Shown here piece after piece: positions 35,597-44,837 of a DNA stretch of 64,000 nucleotides (position 1 is the first letter of the stretch; each line of letters begins with the position of its first letter). The position numbers and the translations under genes are program-made. The stretch lies in NCBI RefSeq assembly GCF_017357245.1, contig NZ_CP071614.1:186001-250000 (forward strand). Reading direction: 5' to 3'. This stretch comes from Rhizobium bangladeshense (lineage in GTDB: Bacteria; Pseudomonadota; Alphaproteobacteria; Rhizobiales; Rhizobiaceae). Below the pieces are notes generated by a model. That model had not been told where the DNA came from, did no database searches, and was given only the letters and a program-made list of their open reading frames with translations.

Positions 35597-35995
35597 TCAG
35601 ATATTCGGAGGCCGATGCAGGGGCGGCAACTCACCAAGCATGGCTTGGTCGTTGACAAATTGCCGGATCGAGGACACGACAGGCCCGCCCATGACTTGAC
35701 CTGTGCACAGCAATACGAAGCCGCCGCAAAAGTCGTTGCAGCATTCTTGTTTGACGATCTTTGAGGGGCCGGCGTCGTCGGCCCTATCGCCATGCGAATG
35801 CTGATGGTCCGAGACCCCGGCCAAATCGTGCTCAGCGTGCGCGGCAATGCCCGACGCTGTCTTCTCGATTTGAGAGGCAGGACCGTGCATGGCTGCGTTT
35901 ACGTTGGATACGTTGTACCCCGCCAGCGATACGACGATCGCCAGCCGCACAAAGAAGAGCAATCTGCTCAGTGCGATTCGGTACATCCTGACCAT
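35597..35995 (-). CDS. Cys/His-rich secreted protein heading the copper operon
   Basis: This protein of about 132 residues (or 129 from the second Met) has an N-terminal hydrophobic segment (LLFFVRLAIVVSLAGY), a His-rich stretch (AHAEHDLAGVSDHQHSHGD), the cluster QECCNDFCGGFVLLC, and a tail ending ELPPLHRPPNI. The layout mirrors the protein at 26372-26878 in the convergent operon. It likely acts in the periplasm on copper. The frame continues upstream to 36379, but that extension is not protein-like and is rejected. No family named. Confidence 0.6.
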   Translation of the reverse strand: MVRMYRIALSRLLFFVRLAIVVSLAGYNVSNVNAAMHGPASQIEKTASGIAAHAEHDLAGVSDHQHSHGDRADDAGPSKIVKQECCNDFCGGFVLLCTGQVMGGPVVSSIRQFVNDQAMLGELPPLHRPPNI

Positions 35996-36314
35996 GCTCT
36001 GTCGATTACATTGATCGTGCCAGATTTTCAACTGCAACCAAGGACTCCCAGAACTTCGCGTCGTTTCTGTGGCGCCAGTACCGCAGAAATACCATGGCGG
36101 TGTTCGCCAAGATCCGCCGCTCCGCCATCCCGTGCAGTCTGAAGATGCCGACCGCGACTGAAACGCATACCGCCTCGAATTTCCCGAAGGAGGTTTTACC
36201 GCGATTTTGAACAGCAGACTTCTCGCCGCCCTTGAGGGACAGATTGCGCTTGTCCCCGCTCGCCTCGGTATGTTTAGGGTGTTTGGAGACTTGCACTGGA
36301 ACTTACCGGCGAGC
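35996..36314. other. divergent region between the copper and iron-ABC operons
   Basis: This stretch of about 320 bases must hold both promoters. No CueR-type, Irr or RirA box can be assigned with confidence. A minus-strand open frame at 36006-36296 crosses it and is listed separately as doubtful. Confidence 0.4.
36006..36296 (-). CDS. doubtful small ORF
   Basis: The frame opens at a GTG without a clear ribosome site and could also start at an internal ATG (MAERRILANTAMVFLRYWRH). The C-terminal 40 residues have a natural-looking composition (RNDAKFWESLVAVENLARSM), but there is no family match. It may be the end of a small protein or chance. Confidence 0.25.
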   Translation of the reverse strand: MQVSKHPKHTEASGDKRNLSLKGGEKSAVQNRGKTSFGKFEAVCVSVAVGIFRLHGMAERRILANTAMVFLRYWRHRNDAKFWESLVAVENLARSM

Positions 36315-37358
36315 ATGAAAGCTGAAATGAGCGAAATCGCAGTACGACTGGAAAACGTTACCCGCCGCTTCGGCATCACTGCAGCCGTGCGCGATCTTTC
36401 TCTTCACATTCGGCGCGGAGATGCGGTTTCGCTCGTGGGCCATTCCGGTTGCGGCAAGTCGACGCTCCTGCGGATGATCGCCGGTGTCGACACACCGGAA
36501 TCCGGCCGCATCTTTCTCGAAGGCCGCGAGGTGGCAAGTTCGGCCACTTTCGTCGAACCGGAGGCGCGTGGCGTCGGTTTCGTCTTCCAGGACTATGCTC
36601 TCTTTCCGCATCTGACTGTACGGGACAATATCCTCTTCGGTCTCAAGCGACATCCGAAGGGTGAAGCAATCGCGCAGGCAGAGGAGATGATCAGCAAGGT
36701 CGGAATAGAACATCTGACCCATCGCTATCCGCACACCCTCTCCGGCGGCGAACAGCAGCGTGTCGCGCTAGCCCGTGCCCTGGCGCCCCGGCCGAGTATC
36801 GTCCTGATGGACGAGCCCTTTTCCAATCTGGATCAGGGTCTGCGCGGGAAGGTACGCAGCGACACCTTGAACCTGTTGCGGACACTTGGCACGACCGTGA
36901 TCATCGTGACGCATGATCCCCAGGAAGCACTTTCCGTCGGCGATCAGGTGGTCCTGATGCGCGCAGGTGAAATCGTCCAGTCCGGCTCCGCCTATGATCT
37001 GCACGACCGTCCAACGAATGCCTATGCGGCAGAGTTTTTTTGCGCGTCCAGCAGAGTTCCCGGCGTTTATCGTGACGGTTGGATCGAGACCGTCATCGGT
37101 AACTTCGCCTATAGGCTCGATCGTCCGCCCGCGAGCTCGGTGACCCTCTATATCCGCCCGCATGCAATTGCGCTTTCTCCCGGCTCGGGAATCGCCGCTC
37201 GTATCGAGAACCGTGTTCTGCATGGCGAATTCGAGCAGATCACCTTGAAGGTTGATGGCCTCGAGGAGCCGCTTAAGACGAGGGCTTTGGAGCGGCTGCC
37301 CGCGGGCGCCGAGAATATTCAGATATCAATCCTCCCCGAGCGGCTACTGGCTTTTTGA
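36315..37358 (+). CDS. fbpC: Fe(III)-type ABC transporter ATP-binding protein
   Basis: This protein of about 347 residues has Walker A GHSGCGKST, the Q-loop FQDYALFPHL, the signature LSGGEQQRVALARAL, Walker B SIVLMDEPF, and a C-terminal TOBE-like region of FbpC type. It powers import by the permease encoded two genes downstream. ATG 36315 or 36327 is the likely start; the frame to 36207 adds non-homologous residues. It is first in the order ATPase - binding protein - permease. Confidence 0.82.
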   Translation: MKAEMSEIAVRLENVTRRFGITAAVRDLSLHIRRGDAVSLVGHSGCGKSTLLRMIAGVDTPESGRIFLEGREVASSATFVEPEARGVGFVFQDYALFPHLTVRDNILFGLKRHPKGEAIAQAEEMISKVGIEHLTHRYPHTLSGGEQQRVALARALAPRPSIVLMDEPFSNLDQGLRGKVRSDTLNLLRTLGTTVIIVTHDPQEALSVGDQVVLMRAGEIVQSGSAYDLHDRPTNAYAAEFFCASSRVPGVYRDGWIETVIGNFAYRLDRPPASSVTLYIRPHAIALSPGSGIAARIENRVLHGEFEQITLKVDGLEEPLKTRALERLPAGAENIQISILPERLLAF

Positions 37359-37494
37359 CAGCTGACTTGCGCAAGCGTGTTCTGCTGACCTCTTCATCAA
37401 GTTTCCGTGATATTTGGCATCAAGTCCCAGGGAAAACTTGACTTTCAGGGTCATGAACTGCTGCAAAGAATGCGCGTTCATTCGGAGGGACATA

Positions 37495-38517
37495 ATGAAT
37501 TCGCGCTCCATCCTCACATCCTTGCTGCTTGCCGCTTCGGCGCTGATGTCGCCTTGCATCGCTGCCGCCGCAGAAATCAACCTCTACACGACGAGAGAAC
37601 CGGCTCTGATCGCACCTCTTCTGGAAGCGTTCACCAAATCGACCGGAACGAAGGTCAATACCATTTTCCTGAAGGACGGCCTGGCAGAGCGTGTCGCCTC
37701 CGAGGGCGCCAGCTCGCCGGCTGACATCCTGATGACGGTCGATGCGGGCAACCTTGTCGATCTGGTCGACAAAGGCGTAACGCAACCGGTGGAATCGTCT
37801 GTTCTGAACTCGGCTATCCCGGAACAGCTGCGTGATGCCAAGGGCAACTGGTTTGCACTTTCGATGCGCGCGCGCGTGCTCTACGCGGCCAAGGATATCG
37901 ACATCAGCACGTTCAACTACGAGGAGCTCGCCGATCCCAAGTGGAAGGGCAAGATCTGCATACGCTCGGGTCAGCACCCCTATAATACGGCGCTGTTTGC
38001 TGACTACATCGCTCATTACGGCGCGGAAGAAACCGAGAAATGGCTGACGGGTGTCAAGGCCAATCTCGCCCGTAAGGCAGCCGGCGGCGATCGCGATGCG
38101 GCCAAGGACATCCTCGGCGGCATTTGCGATATCGGTATCGCCAACTCCTATTATGTCGGCCTGATGCGGTCCGGCAAGGGTGGTGAAGAGCAGGTCAAAT
38201 GGGGCGACGGCATCAAGGTCGTCCTGCCGACCTTCAAGAACGGCGGGACGCAGGTGAATATCAGCGGCGCGGCCATCGCCAAGCATTCACCAAACAAGGC
38301 TGAAGCCGTCAAACTTCTCGAATATCTCGTCTCCGACGAAGCGCAGAAAATCTATGCCGAGGGCAATTACGAATATCCCGTGAAGGCGGGGGTCGCGGCC
38401 GATCCGATCATCGCATCCTTCGGCGAACTAAAGATCGACAGCAAGCCCCTGTCCGAAATCGTCAGCCATCGCAAGCAGGCGAGTGAACTCGTGGACAAGG
38501 TCGGCTTCGACAACTAA
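37495..38517 (+). CDS. fbpA: Fe(III)-type periplasmic binding protein
   Basis: This 340-residue protein has a signal peptide (to about 24, IAAAAE) and a mature part beginning EINLYTTREPALIAPLLEAF, typical of FbpA/FutA ferric-binding proteins. The metal-coordinating tyrosine pair is in GIANSYYVGLM, and RSGQHPYNTALFADYI is another family segment. GGAGGG precedes ATG 37495. It delivers ferric iron to the permease. A strong hairpin follows the stop codon. Confidence 0.85.
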   Translation: MNSRSILTSLLLAASALMSPCIAAAAEINLYTTREPALIAPLLEAFTKSTGTKVNTIFLKDGLAERVASEGASSPADILMTVDAGNLVDLVDKGVTQPVESSVLNSAIPEQLRDAKGNWFALSMRARVLYAAKDIDISTFNYEELADPKWKGKICIRSGQHPYNTALFADYIAHYGAEETEKWLTGVKANLARKAAGGDRDAAKDILGGICDIGIANSYYVGLMRSGKGGEEQVKWGDGIKVVLPTFKNGGTQVNISGAAIAKHSPNKAEAVKLLEYLVSDEAQKIYAEGNYEYPVKAGVAADPIIASFGELKIDSKPLSEIVSHRKQASELVDKVGFDN

Positions 38518-38523
38518 GGAAAG

Positions 38524-38550
38524 GGAAGGCGCCGCTGACAGGCGCCTTCC
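38524..38550. repeat. strong intercistronic hairpin between binding protein and permease genes
   Basis: GGAAGGCGCC (38524-38533) pairs perfectly with GGCGCCTTCC (38541-38550) across a seven-base loop, right after the fbpA stop. There is no T-run, so it more likely protects the upstream mRNA or dampens read-through than terminates fully. Confidence 0.6.
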
Positions 38551-38568
38551 TCCCCGAGAACGGATCGA

Positions 38569-40230
38569 ATGATGTTTTCCAGCCCGGCGCCCGCCCGCTC
38601 TGCAAAGCGCCCTGGCAGGGTATGGCTGACGATTGCTGCCACTATCGCCCTCATCGCCATTCTGCCGATCGGGGGATTGATTCTGGAAGCTTCGAAGGGG
38701 TCGGCGGGTCTTTGGGGGCATCTTTTCTCGACCATCCTTCCGGTGGCGCTTCTCGACACCGTCATTCTGCTTGCGGGGGTCGGCGTCATCACTGCCGTGG
38801 TTGGCACGACGACGGCATGGCTGGTGACCGCCTATGATTTTCCCGGCAGGCATGCGCTGGAATGGATGCTGCTTCTGCCGCTTGCCGTTCCGACCTACAT
38901 CGTCGCCTATGCCTATCTGGACATAATGCATCCAATCGGTCCGGTGCAGGATGCCGTGCGGTGGTTGCTTGGATACGAGACCCCGCGCCAGTTTCGCCTT
39001 CCGGACGTCCGTTCCATGGCCGGCTGCATCCTGCTTCTCGGAATCGTTCTCTACCCCTATGTCTACATCCCCACCCGCGCGATGTTCCTCACCCAATCCG
39101 GTAATCTCGTCGATGCGGCACGCACTCTCGGCACAACTCGCCGCGCGGTTTTCTGGCGGGTCGCCCTGCCGCTCGCGCGCCCGGCTGTTGCCGTGGGTAT
39201 CAGCCTTGCCCTGATGGAAACGTTGAACGATATCGGCGCGGCCGAATTCCTCGGCGTCCGGACGATCACCGTTTCAATCTACACGACGTGGATCACCCGC
39301 TCCGATTTATCGGGCGCGTCGCAGATCGCTCTTGCCCTTCTTCTCATCGTCATCGCGATTGTTGCGCTGGAGCGATGGGCGCGACGCAAGCAGCGCTACG
39401 CGATCGATGTACGTCGGATGCGGAATTTCCAACCGCGGCGGGTATCCCTGGGAAAAGGCATACTGCTGTTTCTCGGCGGTCTTCTGCCGGTCATCCTAGG
39501 CTTCGCCGCGCCCGCGCTCTATCTCTTGATCGAAGCGGCAAAACGCTATCGGTTCGCCGGCATATCCCCTCGCATCATCGATGAGGCCGTAAACACGCTC
39601 GTTATCGCTACCCTCGCGACAGTGGCAACCGTCATCCTTGGGCTTCTCGCCGCCTACGCCACCCGCCTGCGCCCGGGCCAGCCGTCCTCTTGGCTCCTGC
39701 GCTGTTCCACGATGGGCTATGCGGCTCCCGGCACCGTGGTCGCCATCGGCGTGCTGATCATCCTTGGCGGGCTCGATCAGTTTATCGACCGCACGGTGCT
39801 TTCCCTGTTTGATGTGTCCACCGGTCTGCTTCTGATGGGATCGGGTGCTGCCGTCATATATGCGCTCGTCGTGCGGTTTCTGGCGATCTCCGCCGGCGGC
39901 ATAGAAGCCGGTCTCTCGCGCATTTCCCCGTCGCTTGATCATGCTTCGCGTTCGCTGGGGCAATCCACCGCAGGCACTTTGCGCTACGTGCATTTGCCGC
40001 TCTCGAAGGCGGCAGTCTCGGCTGCCGCGCTACTGGTCTTCGTCGATTGCGTGAAGGAGCTGCCGGCGACGCTCCTCCTGCGGCCACTCAATGTCGAGAC
40101 ATTCGCAACTCACCTTTATGGAGAAGCTGCCAGAGGCACCTATGAGGAAGCCTCGATTGCAGCGCTTGCCATCGTGCTGATCGGCATCCTGCCGGCCATC
40201 TTGCTCTCGCGAATCGGACGTATCCGCTAG
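38569..40230 (+). CDS. fbpB: Fe(III)-type ABC transporter permease (fused two-domain)
   Basis: This 553-residue protein has about twelve helices and two permease (MetI-like) halves, each with an EAA loop: DAARTLGTTRRAVFWRVALPLARPA near 182-206 and HASRSLGQSTAGTLRYVHLPLSKAA near 460-484. This duplicated form is typical of FbpB/SfuB ferric permeases. It follows the binding protein after the 38524-38550 hairpin. Confidence 0.87.
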   Translation: MMFSSPAPARSAKRPGRVWLTIAATIALIAILPIGGLILEASKGSAGLWGHLFSTILPVALLDTVILLAGVGVITAVVGTTTAWLVTAYDFPGRHALEWMLLLPLAVPTYIVAYAYLDIMHPIGPVQDAVRWLLGYETPRQFRLPDVRSMAGCILLLGIVLYPYVYIPTRAMFLTQSGNLVDAARTLGTTRRAVFWRVALPLARPAVAVGISLALMETLNDIGAAEFLGVRTITVSIYTTWITRSDLSGASQIALALLLIVIAIVALERWARRKQRYAIDVRRMRNFQPRRVSLGKGILLFLGGLLPVILGFAAPALYLLIEAAKRYRFAGISPRIIDEAVNTLVIATLATVATVILGLLAAYATRLRPGQPSSWLLRCSTMGYAAPGTVVAIGVLIILGGLDQFIDRTVLSLFDVSTGLLLMGSGAAVIYALVVRFLAISAGGIEAGLSRISPSLDHASRSLGQSTAGTLRYVHLPLSKAAVSAAALLVFVDCVKELPATLLLRPLNVETFATHLYGEAARGTYEEASIAALAIVLIGILPAILLSRIGRIR

Positions 40231-40531
40231 CAGGCCGACCACGACCTTCAGAGCTCAGATGGAAAATTGCGCACCCTCTCCGGGGGCTCATCGCCGTGAG
40301 CAGATACGAAGTGACGGCCGCAAAGCGGTTATTTCGGAACTACGGTCAGTCCGCGTCCAAGGGCGGCGAAGGCTCCTGAGAAAAGGTACGAGTGTGATTT
40401 CGGAGAGACAAAGGGAATAGTGGAGGGGCGGGATCAGAAATCGCCGTCGCCGGCTTGACGGCTCGCCCCGTTTGCGAAATGCTAAGATGTCAGACCAATT
40501 CCGCGACTGCCTAGAAGAAAAATGGGGAACC
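40231..40531. other. upstream region of the FCD regulator
   Basis: No gene seen in about 300 bases. TTGACG (40454-40459) and TAAGAT (40482-40487) are present, but 22 bases apart, too far for a normal sigma-70 promoter. GTCAGAC near 40488-40494 could be part of a GntR-type operator. The region lies between convergently unrelated units in the same direction. Confidence 0.3.
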
Positions 40532-41254
40532 ATGAAGGCAAATCGTAGCGACAGGCCGGTGATACGGCCGCTTCCCGTCATGGACCGCGCGCGTCAGGTG
40601 ACCGACGCGCTGGCGGATTATGTGGAGGAAGCGCGGCTGCAGGCGGGTGACCGGCTGCCGGCCGAACGTGAGCTGATGGCGGCGCTTGCCGTCGGGCGTT
40701 CGACCATTCGCGAAGCGATCAGGCATTTCCAGGCGCTCGGTGTCATCGAGACGCGCAAGGGCAGCGGCACCTATCTGTTGAAGCCCGTTTCCAGGGCGAC
40801 GATCCATATGCCGCTGTCTTTCGATGCGGTGCATCTGCGCGACGCGCTCCTGCAGACGCTGGAGGTCCGCCGCGGCATCGAATGCGAGGCGGGCATGGTC
40901 GCGGCCAGGCGGCGCACCGAGAAGGATCTCGTCGTCATCGAGGAGAAGCTCAACGAGATGGAGCGGGTGCACCTGGAGAAGGGCACCTCCGGACCGGAGG
41001 ATCTCGCCTTCCATCTCGCCGTCTACGACGCCACCCATAATCCGCTGTTTCGCCAGCTGCTCGAGCAGATGCGCGAAACCTTCGAGCGCTTCTGGGAGCA
41101 TCCGTTCGATCGGCAGGATTTCGCCCGCCGGTCCTTTCCCTTTCACCGCACGCTTTTCAACGCGATCGCTGCGCGGGATGCCGAGGCGGCGCGGGCGGAA
41201 ACATTGAAAATTCTCGACATCGTCGAGGAAGACATCAAGGAAATGTCCAAATGA
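40532..41254 (+). CDS. FCD-domain GntR-family regulator
   Basis: This protein of about 240 residues has an N-terminal winged helix (DRLPAERELMAALAVGRSTI, then VIETRKGSGTYL) and a C-terminal all-helical FCD ligand domain (LEVRRGIECEAGMVAARR; metal-site histidines in DLAFHLAVYDATHN and FPFHRTLF). FCD regulators respond to small organic acids or sugars. Its stop overlaps the start of the PLP-enzyme gene (ATGA), so it almost certainly controls this enzyme and the transporter operon. Starts at 40472 and 40487 are also possible. Confidence 0.88.
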   Translation: MKANRSDRPVIRPLPVMDRARQVTDALADYVEEARLQAGDRLPAERELMAALAVGRSTIREAIRHFQALGVIETRKGSGTYLLKPVSRATIHMPLSFDAVHLRDALLQTLEVRRGIECEAGMVAARRRTEKDLVVIEEKLNEMERVHLEKGTSGPEDLAFHLAVYDATHNPLFRQLLEQMRETFERFWEHPFDRQDFARRSFPFHRTLFNAIAARDAEAARAETLKILDIVEEDIKEMSK

Positions 41255-42420
41255 GCAACGGCGCAGATCCGTTCGATCTTGCTTCCCTCATCACCGCTCA
41301 CGACGACGGCAACTTCGCCGACGCCGTCGTGCCGCCGATTTTCCAGACCTCGCTTTTCACCTTTTCCGATTACGACGAGATGATTGCCGCCTATCGCGGC
41401 GAGAAGGTGCGGCCGACCTATACGCGCGGGCTCAACCCGACGGTGCGCGCTTTCGAGGAAATGCTGGCCAAGCTCGAGGGTGCGGAGGATGCACTCGGTT
41501 TTGCGAGCGGCATGGCGGCGATCTCCTCGGCGGTGCTGAGCTTCGTCGAGCCCGGTGACCGCATCGTCGCCGTCAAGCATGTCTATCCCGATGCCTTCCG
41601 TCTGTTCGGCACTATCCTGAAGCGGATGAAGATCGAGGTGACCTATGTCGACGGGCGCGACGAAGAGGCCGTCGCGAAGGCGCTGCCCGGCGCCAAGGTT
41701 CTGTACCTGGAAAGCCCGACGAGCTGGGTGATGGAAGCGCATGATGTCGGGGCGCTCGCGGCGTTGGCCAGGCATCATGGAGTCGTGTCGATGATCGATA
41801 ACAGCTGGGCGAGCCCCTTCTTTCAGCGGCCGCTGACGCTCGGCGTCGACCTCGTTATCCATTCCGCCTCGAAATATCTCGGCGGTCACAGCGATGTGGT
41901 GGCGGGCGTCATCGCCGGCTCGAAGACAATGGTCTCCCGTGTCAAGGCCGAGGCCTATCCCTATCTCGGCGGAAAGCTTTCGCCCTTCGACGCATGGTTG
42001 CTGATCCGCGGGCTGCGGACGCTGCCGCTGCGCATGAAGGCGCATGAGGCGTCCGCACTTGAAATCGCCAGGCGCCTGCAGAAGCTCGAGGTGGTGGAGG
42101 CGGTCTGTCATCCAGGCCTCGCCAATCGTCTGCCGGCCGGGCTCAACGGCACCTCGGGCCTGTTCTCGTTCATCTTCCGCGACGGCGTCGATATCCGCGC
42201 CTTTGCCGACCGTCTCAAGCTGTTCAAACTGGGTGTAAGCTGGGGTGGACATGAAAGCCTGATCGTACCGGGCGAGGTGGTGCTTCAGCAGAAGGCACAG
42301 CCGAATTCCGCGCAAACCTTCGGCATTCACCCGCGATCCGTACGCCTCCATGTCGGCCTCGAAGGAACCGAGGCCCTGTGGAGGGACATCGAGGAGGCGC
42401 TCGCCGCCTCACAATCCTGA
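41251..42420 (+). CDS. Cys/Met-metabolism PLP-dependent enzyme
   Basis: This 389-residue fold-type I enzyme has PLP-Lys208 in HSASKYLGGHSD, the phosphate loop FASGMAAIS (84-92), the substrate Tyr/Arg motif YTRGLNPT, and SWGGHESL near the end. It belongs to the cystathionine gamma-synthase/beta-lyase/methionine gamma-lyase family; eye inspection cannot choose among elimination and replacement reactions. It lies between an FCD regulator and a CUT1 ABC transporter. This context suggests catabolism of an imported thio- or amino-compound rather than core methionine synthesis. Confidence 0.85.
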   Translation: MSNGADPFDLASLITAHDDGNFADAVVPPIFQTSLFTFSDYDEMIAAYRGEKVRPTYTRGLNPTVRAFEEMLAKLEGAEDALGFASGMAAISSAVLSFVEPGDRIVAVKHVYPDAFRLFGTILKRMKIEVTYVDGRDEEAVAKALPGAKVLYLESPTSWVMEAHDVGALAALARHHGVVSMIDNSWASPFFQRPLTLGVDLVIHSASKYLGGHSDVVAGVIAGSKTMVSRVKAEAYPYLGGKLSPFDAWLLIRGLRTLPLRMKAHEASALEIARRLQKLEVVEAVCHPGLANRLPAGLNGTSGLFSFIFRDGVDIRAFADRLKLFKLGVSWGGHESLIVPGEVVLQQKAQPNSAQTFGIHPRSVRLHVGLEGTEALWRDIEEALAASQS

Positions 42421-42451
42421 AACCCGAGAGACCTAAAAGGGGGAACTGAGC

Positions 42452-43711
42452 ATGAAAAAACTAATAATCTCGACGCTCTTCGCTTCGATGATGGCAGGTA
42501 CCGCGCTCGCTGATACGACGCTGAAGCTTGTCGAAGTCATCACCAGCCCGGAGCGGACCGAAACGCTGAAATCGATCGTCGGCAAGTTCGAAGCGGCCAA
42601 TCCCGGCACCAAGGTCGACATCATCTCGCTGCCCTGGAACGAAGCCTTCCAAAAGTTCGCGACCATGGTGTCGGCCGGCGACGTGCCCGATGTGATGGAG
42701 ATGCCGGATACCTGGCTGTCGCTCTATGCCAATAACGGCATGCTGGAAAGCCTCGAGCCCTATCTCGAAAAATGGGAACACACCAAGGAACTGACGCCGC
42801 GTGCGCTCGAACTTGGCCGCGACGTCAAGAACACCGCCTATATGCTGCCCTACGGCTTCTATTTGAGGGCGATGTTCTACAACAAGAAGCTGCTTGCGGA
42901 GGCTGGTGTCGACGCGCCGCCGAAGACGCTTGAGGAGTTTGCCGCCGCTTCGGAAAAGGTCTCCAAGCTGCCGGGCAAATACGGCTACTGCATGCGCGGC
43001 GGCCCGGGCGGCCTCAACGGCTGGATGATCTTTGCCGCCACGATGGCCGGCGACAACAAGTATTTCAAGGAAGACGGCACCTCGACCATGAACAGCGAAG
43101 GCTGGGCGAAGGGTATCGAGTGGATGGTCGATCTCTACAAGAAGGGCTATGCGCCCAAGGACAGCGTCAACTGGGGCTTCAACGAAGTCGTCGCCGGCTT
43201 CTATTCGGGCACCTGCGCCTTCCTCGACCAGGATCCCGATGCGCTGATCGCGATCGCCGAGCGTATGAAGAAGGAGGATTTTGGTGTCGCGCCGCTGCCC
43301 AAGGGTCCTGACGGCAAGTCGTTCCCGACCATCGGCTACGGCGGCTGGTCGATGTTTTCAACGAGCCAGAACAAGGACCTTTCCTGGAAGCTGATAGCCA
43401 CGCTCGAAGGGCCGGAAGGCAATCTTGAGTGGAACAAGCGCATCGGCGCCCTGCCGGCCTATACGTCCGCGGAGAAGGATCCCTTCTATGCCGGTGATCA
43501 GTTCAAAGGCTGGTTCGAGGAGCTGGCGGACCCGAACACGGTGCCGACAGTCATGCCGACCTATCTGGAAGAGTTCGCCTTCTTCAAGGATTCGCTGGCG
43601 ATCAAGACTTCGCAGCAGGCCCTGCTCGGCGACATCTCGGCCAAGGATCTGGCCGACCAGTGGGCGGATTACCTGACCAAGGCGCAGCAGAAGTTCCTGA
43701 GCAAGAAGTGA
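42452..43711 (+). CDS. CUT1-type ABC substrate-binding protein
   Basis: This 419-residue periplasmic protein has a signal peptide (ending GTALADTT) and the MalE-like fold with VITSPERTETLKSIVGKFEA, GDVPDVMEMPDTW and GYGGWSMFSTSQNKDL. It should bind an oligosaccharide, sugar alcohol or similar ligand. GGGGGAA precedes the ATG. It is 31 bases after the PLP-enzyme gene and is separated from its permeases by a RIME-like palindrome. Confidence 0.87.
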   Translation: MKKLIISTLFASMMAGTALADTTLKLVEVITSPERTETLKSIVGKFEAANPGTKVDIISLPWNEAFQKFATMVSAGDVPDVMEMPDTWLSLYANNGMLESLEPYLEKWEHTKELTPRALELGRDVKNTAYMLPYGFYLRAMFYNKKLLAEAGVDAPPKTLEEFAAASEKVSKLPGKYGYCMRGGPGGLNGWMIFAATMAGDNKYFKEDGTSTMNSEGWAKGIEWMVDLYKKGYAPKDSVNWGFNEVVAGFYSGTCAFLDQDPDALIAIAERMKKEDFGVAPLPKGPDGKSFPTIGYGGWSMFSTSQNKDLSWKLIATLEGPEGNLEWNKRIGALPAYTSAEKDPFYAGDQFKGWFEELADPNTVPTVMPTYLEEFAFFKDSLAIKTSQQALLGDISAKDLADQWADYLTKAQQKFLSKK

Positions 43712-43736
43712 AGATAGAAGGGGCTTCGAGATTCGA

Positions 43737-43851
43737 GCCCCTCATCCGCCTGCCGGCACCTTCTCCCCGCTGGGGCGAAGAGACTCGTGGCGGCGCCTCA
43801 TTGCCCTTCTCCCCGGCGGGGAGAAGGGCCCCGAAGGGTCGGATGAGGGGC
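43737..43851. repeat. RIME-like palindromic element
   Basis: The ends GCCCCTCATCCG (43737-43748) and CGGATGAGGGGC (43840-43851) are perfect 12-base inverted repeats. Inside is the strong stem CCTTCTCCCC/GGGGAGAAGG near 43805-43827. Size (about 115 bases) and core match the Rhizobium-specific intergenic mosaic element type I. It is inserted between the binding-protein and permease genes. Confidence 0.75.
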
Positions 43852-43898
43852 CGCCTACGCATTCGAAGCCTTGATCTACATTTGGAAACTGCAATCCG

Positions 43899-44834
43899 AT
43901 GACCATTTCCGCCGATACGCTCGACATGCGTCGCGACCGCAGGCCGTGGCTGCGTCGCCTTGCCGATGCTTCGGAGCCTTATCTCTATAGCGCACCCTCG
44001 CTGATCCTGATCGTCGCTGTCATGCTGGTGCCGCTGACGCTCGGACTGTCCTACGCCTTCCGCGATATCCAGCTGCTCAACCCTTTTTCCGGCGGTTTCG
44101 TCGGGCTCGAACATTTTCGCGAGCTTTCAAGCGATCCTGCCTTCTACGGAGCGCTCAGGAATACGCTCTGGTGGACCGGCGCCTCGGTCGCTCTGCAATT
44201 CGTCTTCGGGCTGATCCTGGCGCTGCTGCTCGACAAGCCATTCCCGGGGCGGGCGATCGCGCAGGCATTGGTCTTCCTGCCCTGGGCCGTGCCCTCATTT
44301 CTCGCCGGGCTGAACTGGGCCTGGCTGTTCAATCCGGTGATCGGGCCGATCCCGCACTGGCTTTTCGGGCTCGGACTGATGCATGAGCCGGGCAACATCC
44401 TCTCCGATCCAAATTATGCGATGTGGGGCCCGATCGTCGCCAATGTCTGGTGGGGCATCCCCTTCTTCGCCATCACGCTGCTTGCCGCCTTACAGGCGAT
44501 CCCGCGCGATCTTTACGAGGCGGCGTCGATTGACGGCGCCGGCTGGTTCCAGCGCTTCCGCTCGATCACCCTGCCGTTTCTCGCGCCGACAATCGCCATC
44601 ACCGTGCTCCTGCGCACCGTGTGGATCTCCAATTTCGCCGATCTGATCGTCGTCATGACCAATGGCGGTCCGGCCGACCGCACGCAGATCGTCGCGAGCT
44701 ACATCTTCACGACCGCCTTCAAGCGGCTCGATTTCGGATACGCCTCAGCGATCGCGCTGGTGCTGCTCGCGCTGCTGCTTGCCTATTCGATGCTGATCAT
44801 CCTGCTGCGGCAGACGCTGCTGAACAAGGATTGA
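43899..44834 (+). CDS. CUT1-type ABC permease (MalF-like)
   Basis: This 311-residue protein has six helices with a cytoplasmic N terminus of about 30 residues and the EAA loop EAASIDGAGWFQRFRSITLPFL near 208-229. It forms the inner-membrane channel with the next gene. The stop is four bases before the next start. The RIME element lies upstream. Confidence 0.88.
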   Translation: MTISADTLDMRRDRRPWLRRLADASEPYLYSAPSLILIVAVMLVPLTLGLSYAFRDIQLLNPFSGGFVGLEHFRELSSDPAFYGALRNTLWWTGASVALQFVFGLILALLLDKPFPGRAIAQALVFLPWAVPSFLAGLNWAWLFNPVIGPIPHWLFGLGLMHEPGNILSDPNYAMWGPIVANVWWGIPFFAITLLAALQAIPRDLYEAASIDGAGWFQRFRSITLPFLAPTIAITVLLRTVWISNFADLIVVMTNGGPADRTQIVASYIFTTAFKRLDFGYASAIALVLLALLLAYSMLIILLRQTLLNKD

Positions 44835-44837
44835 GAC

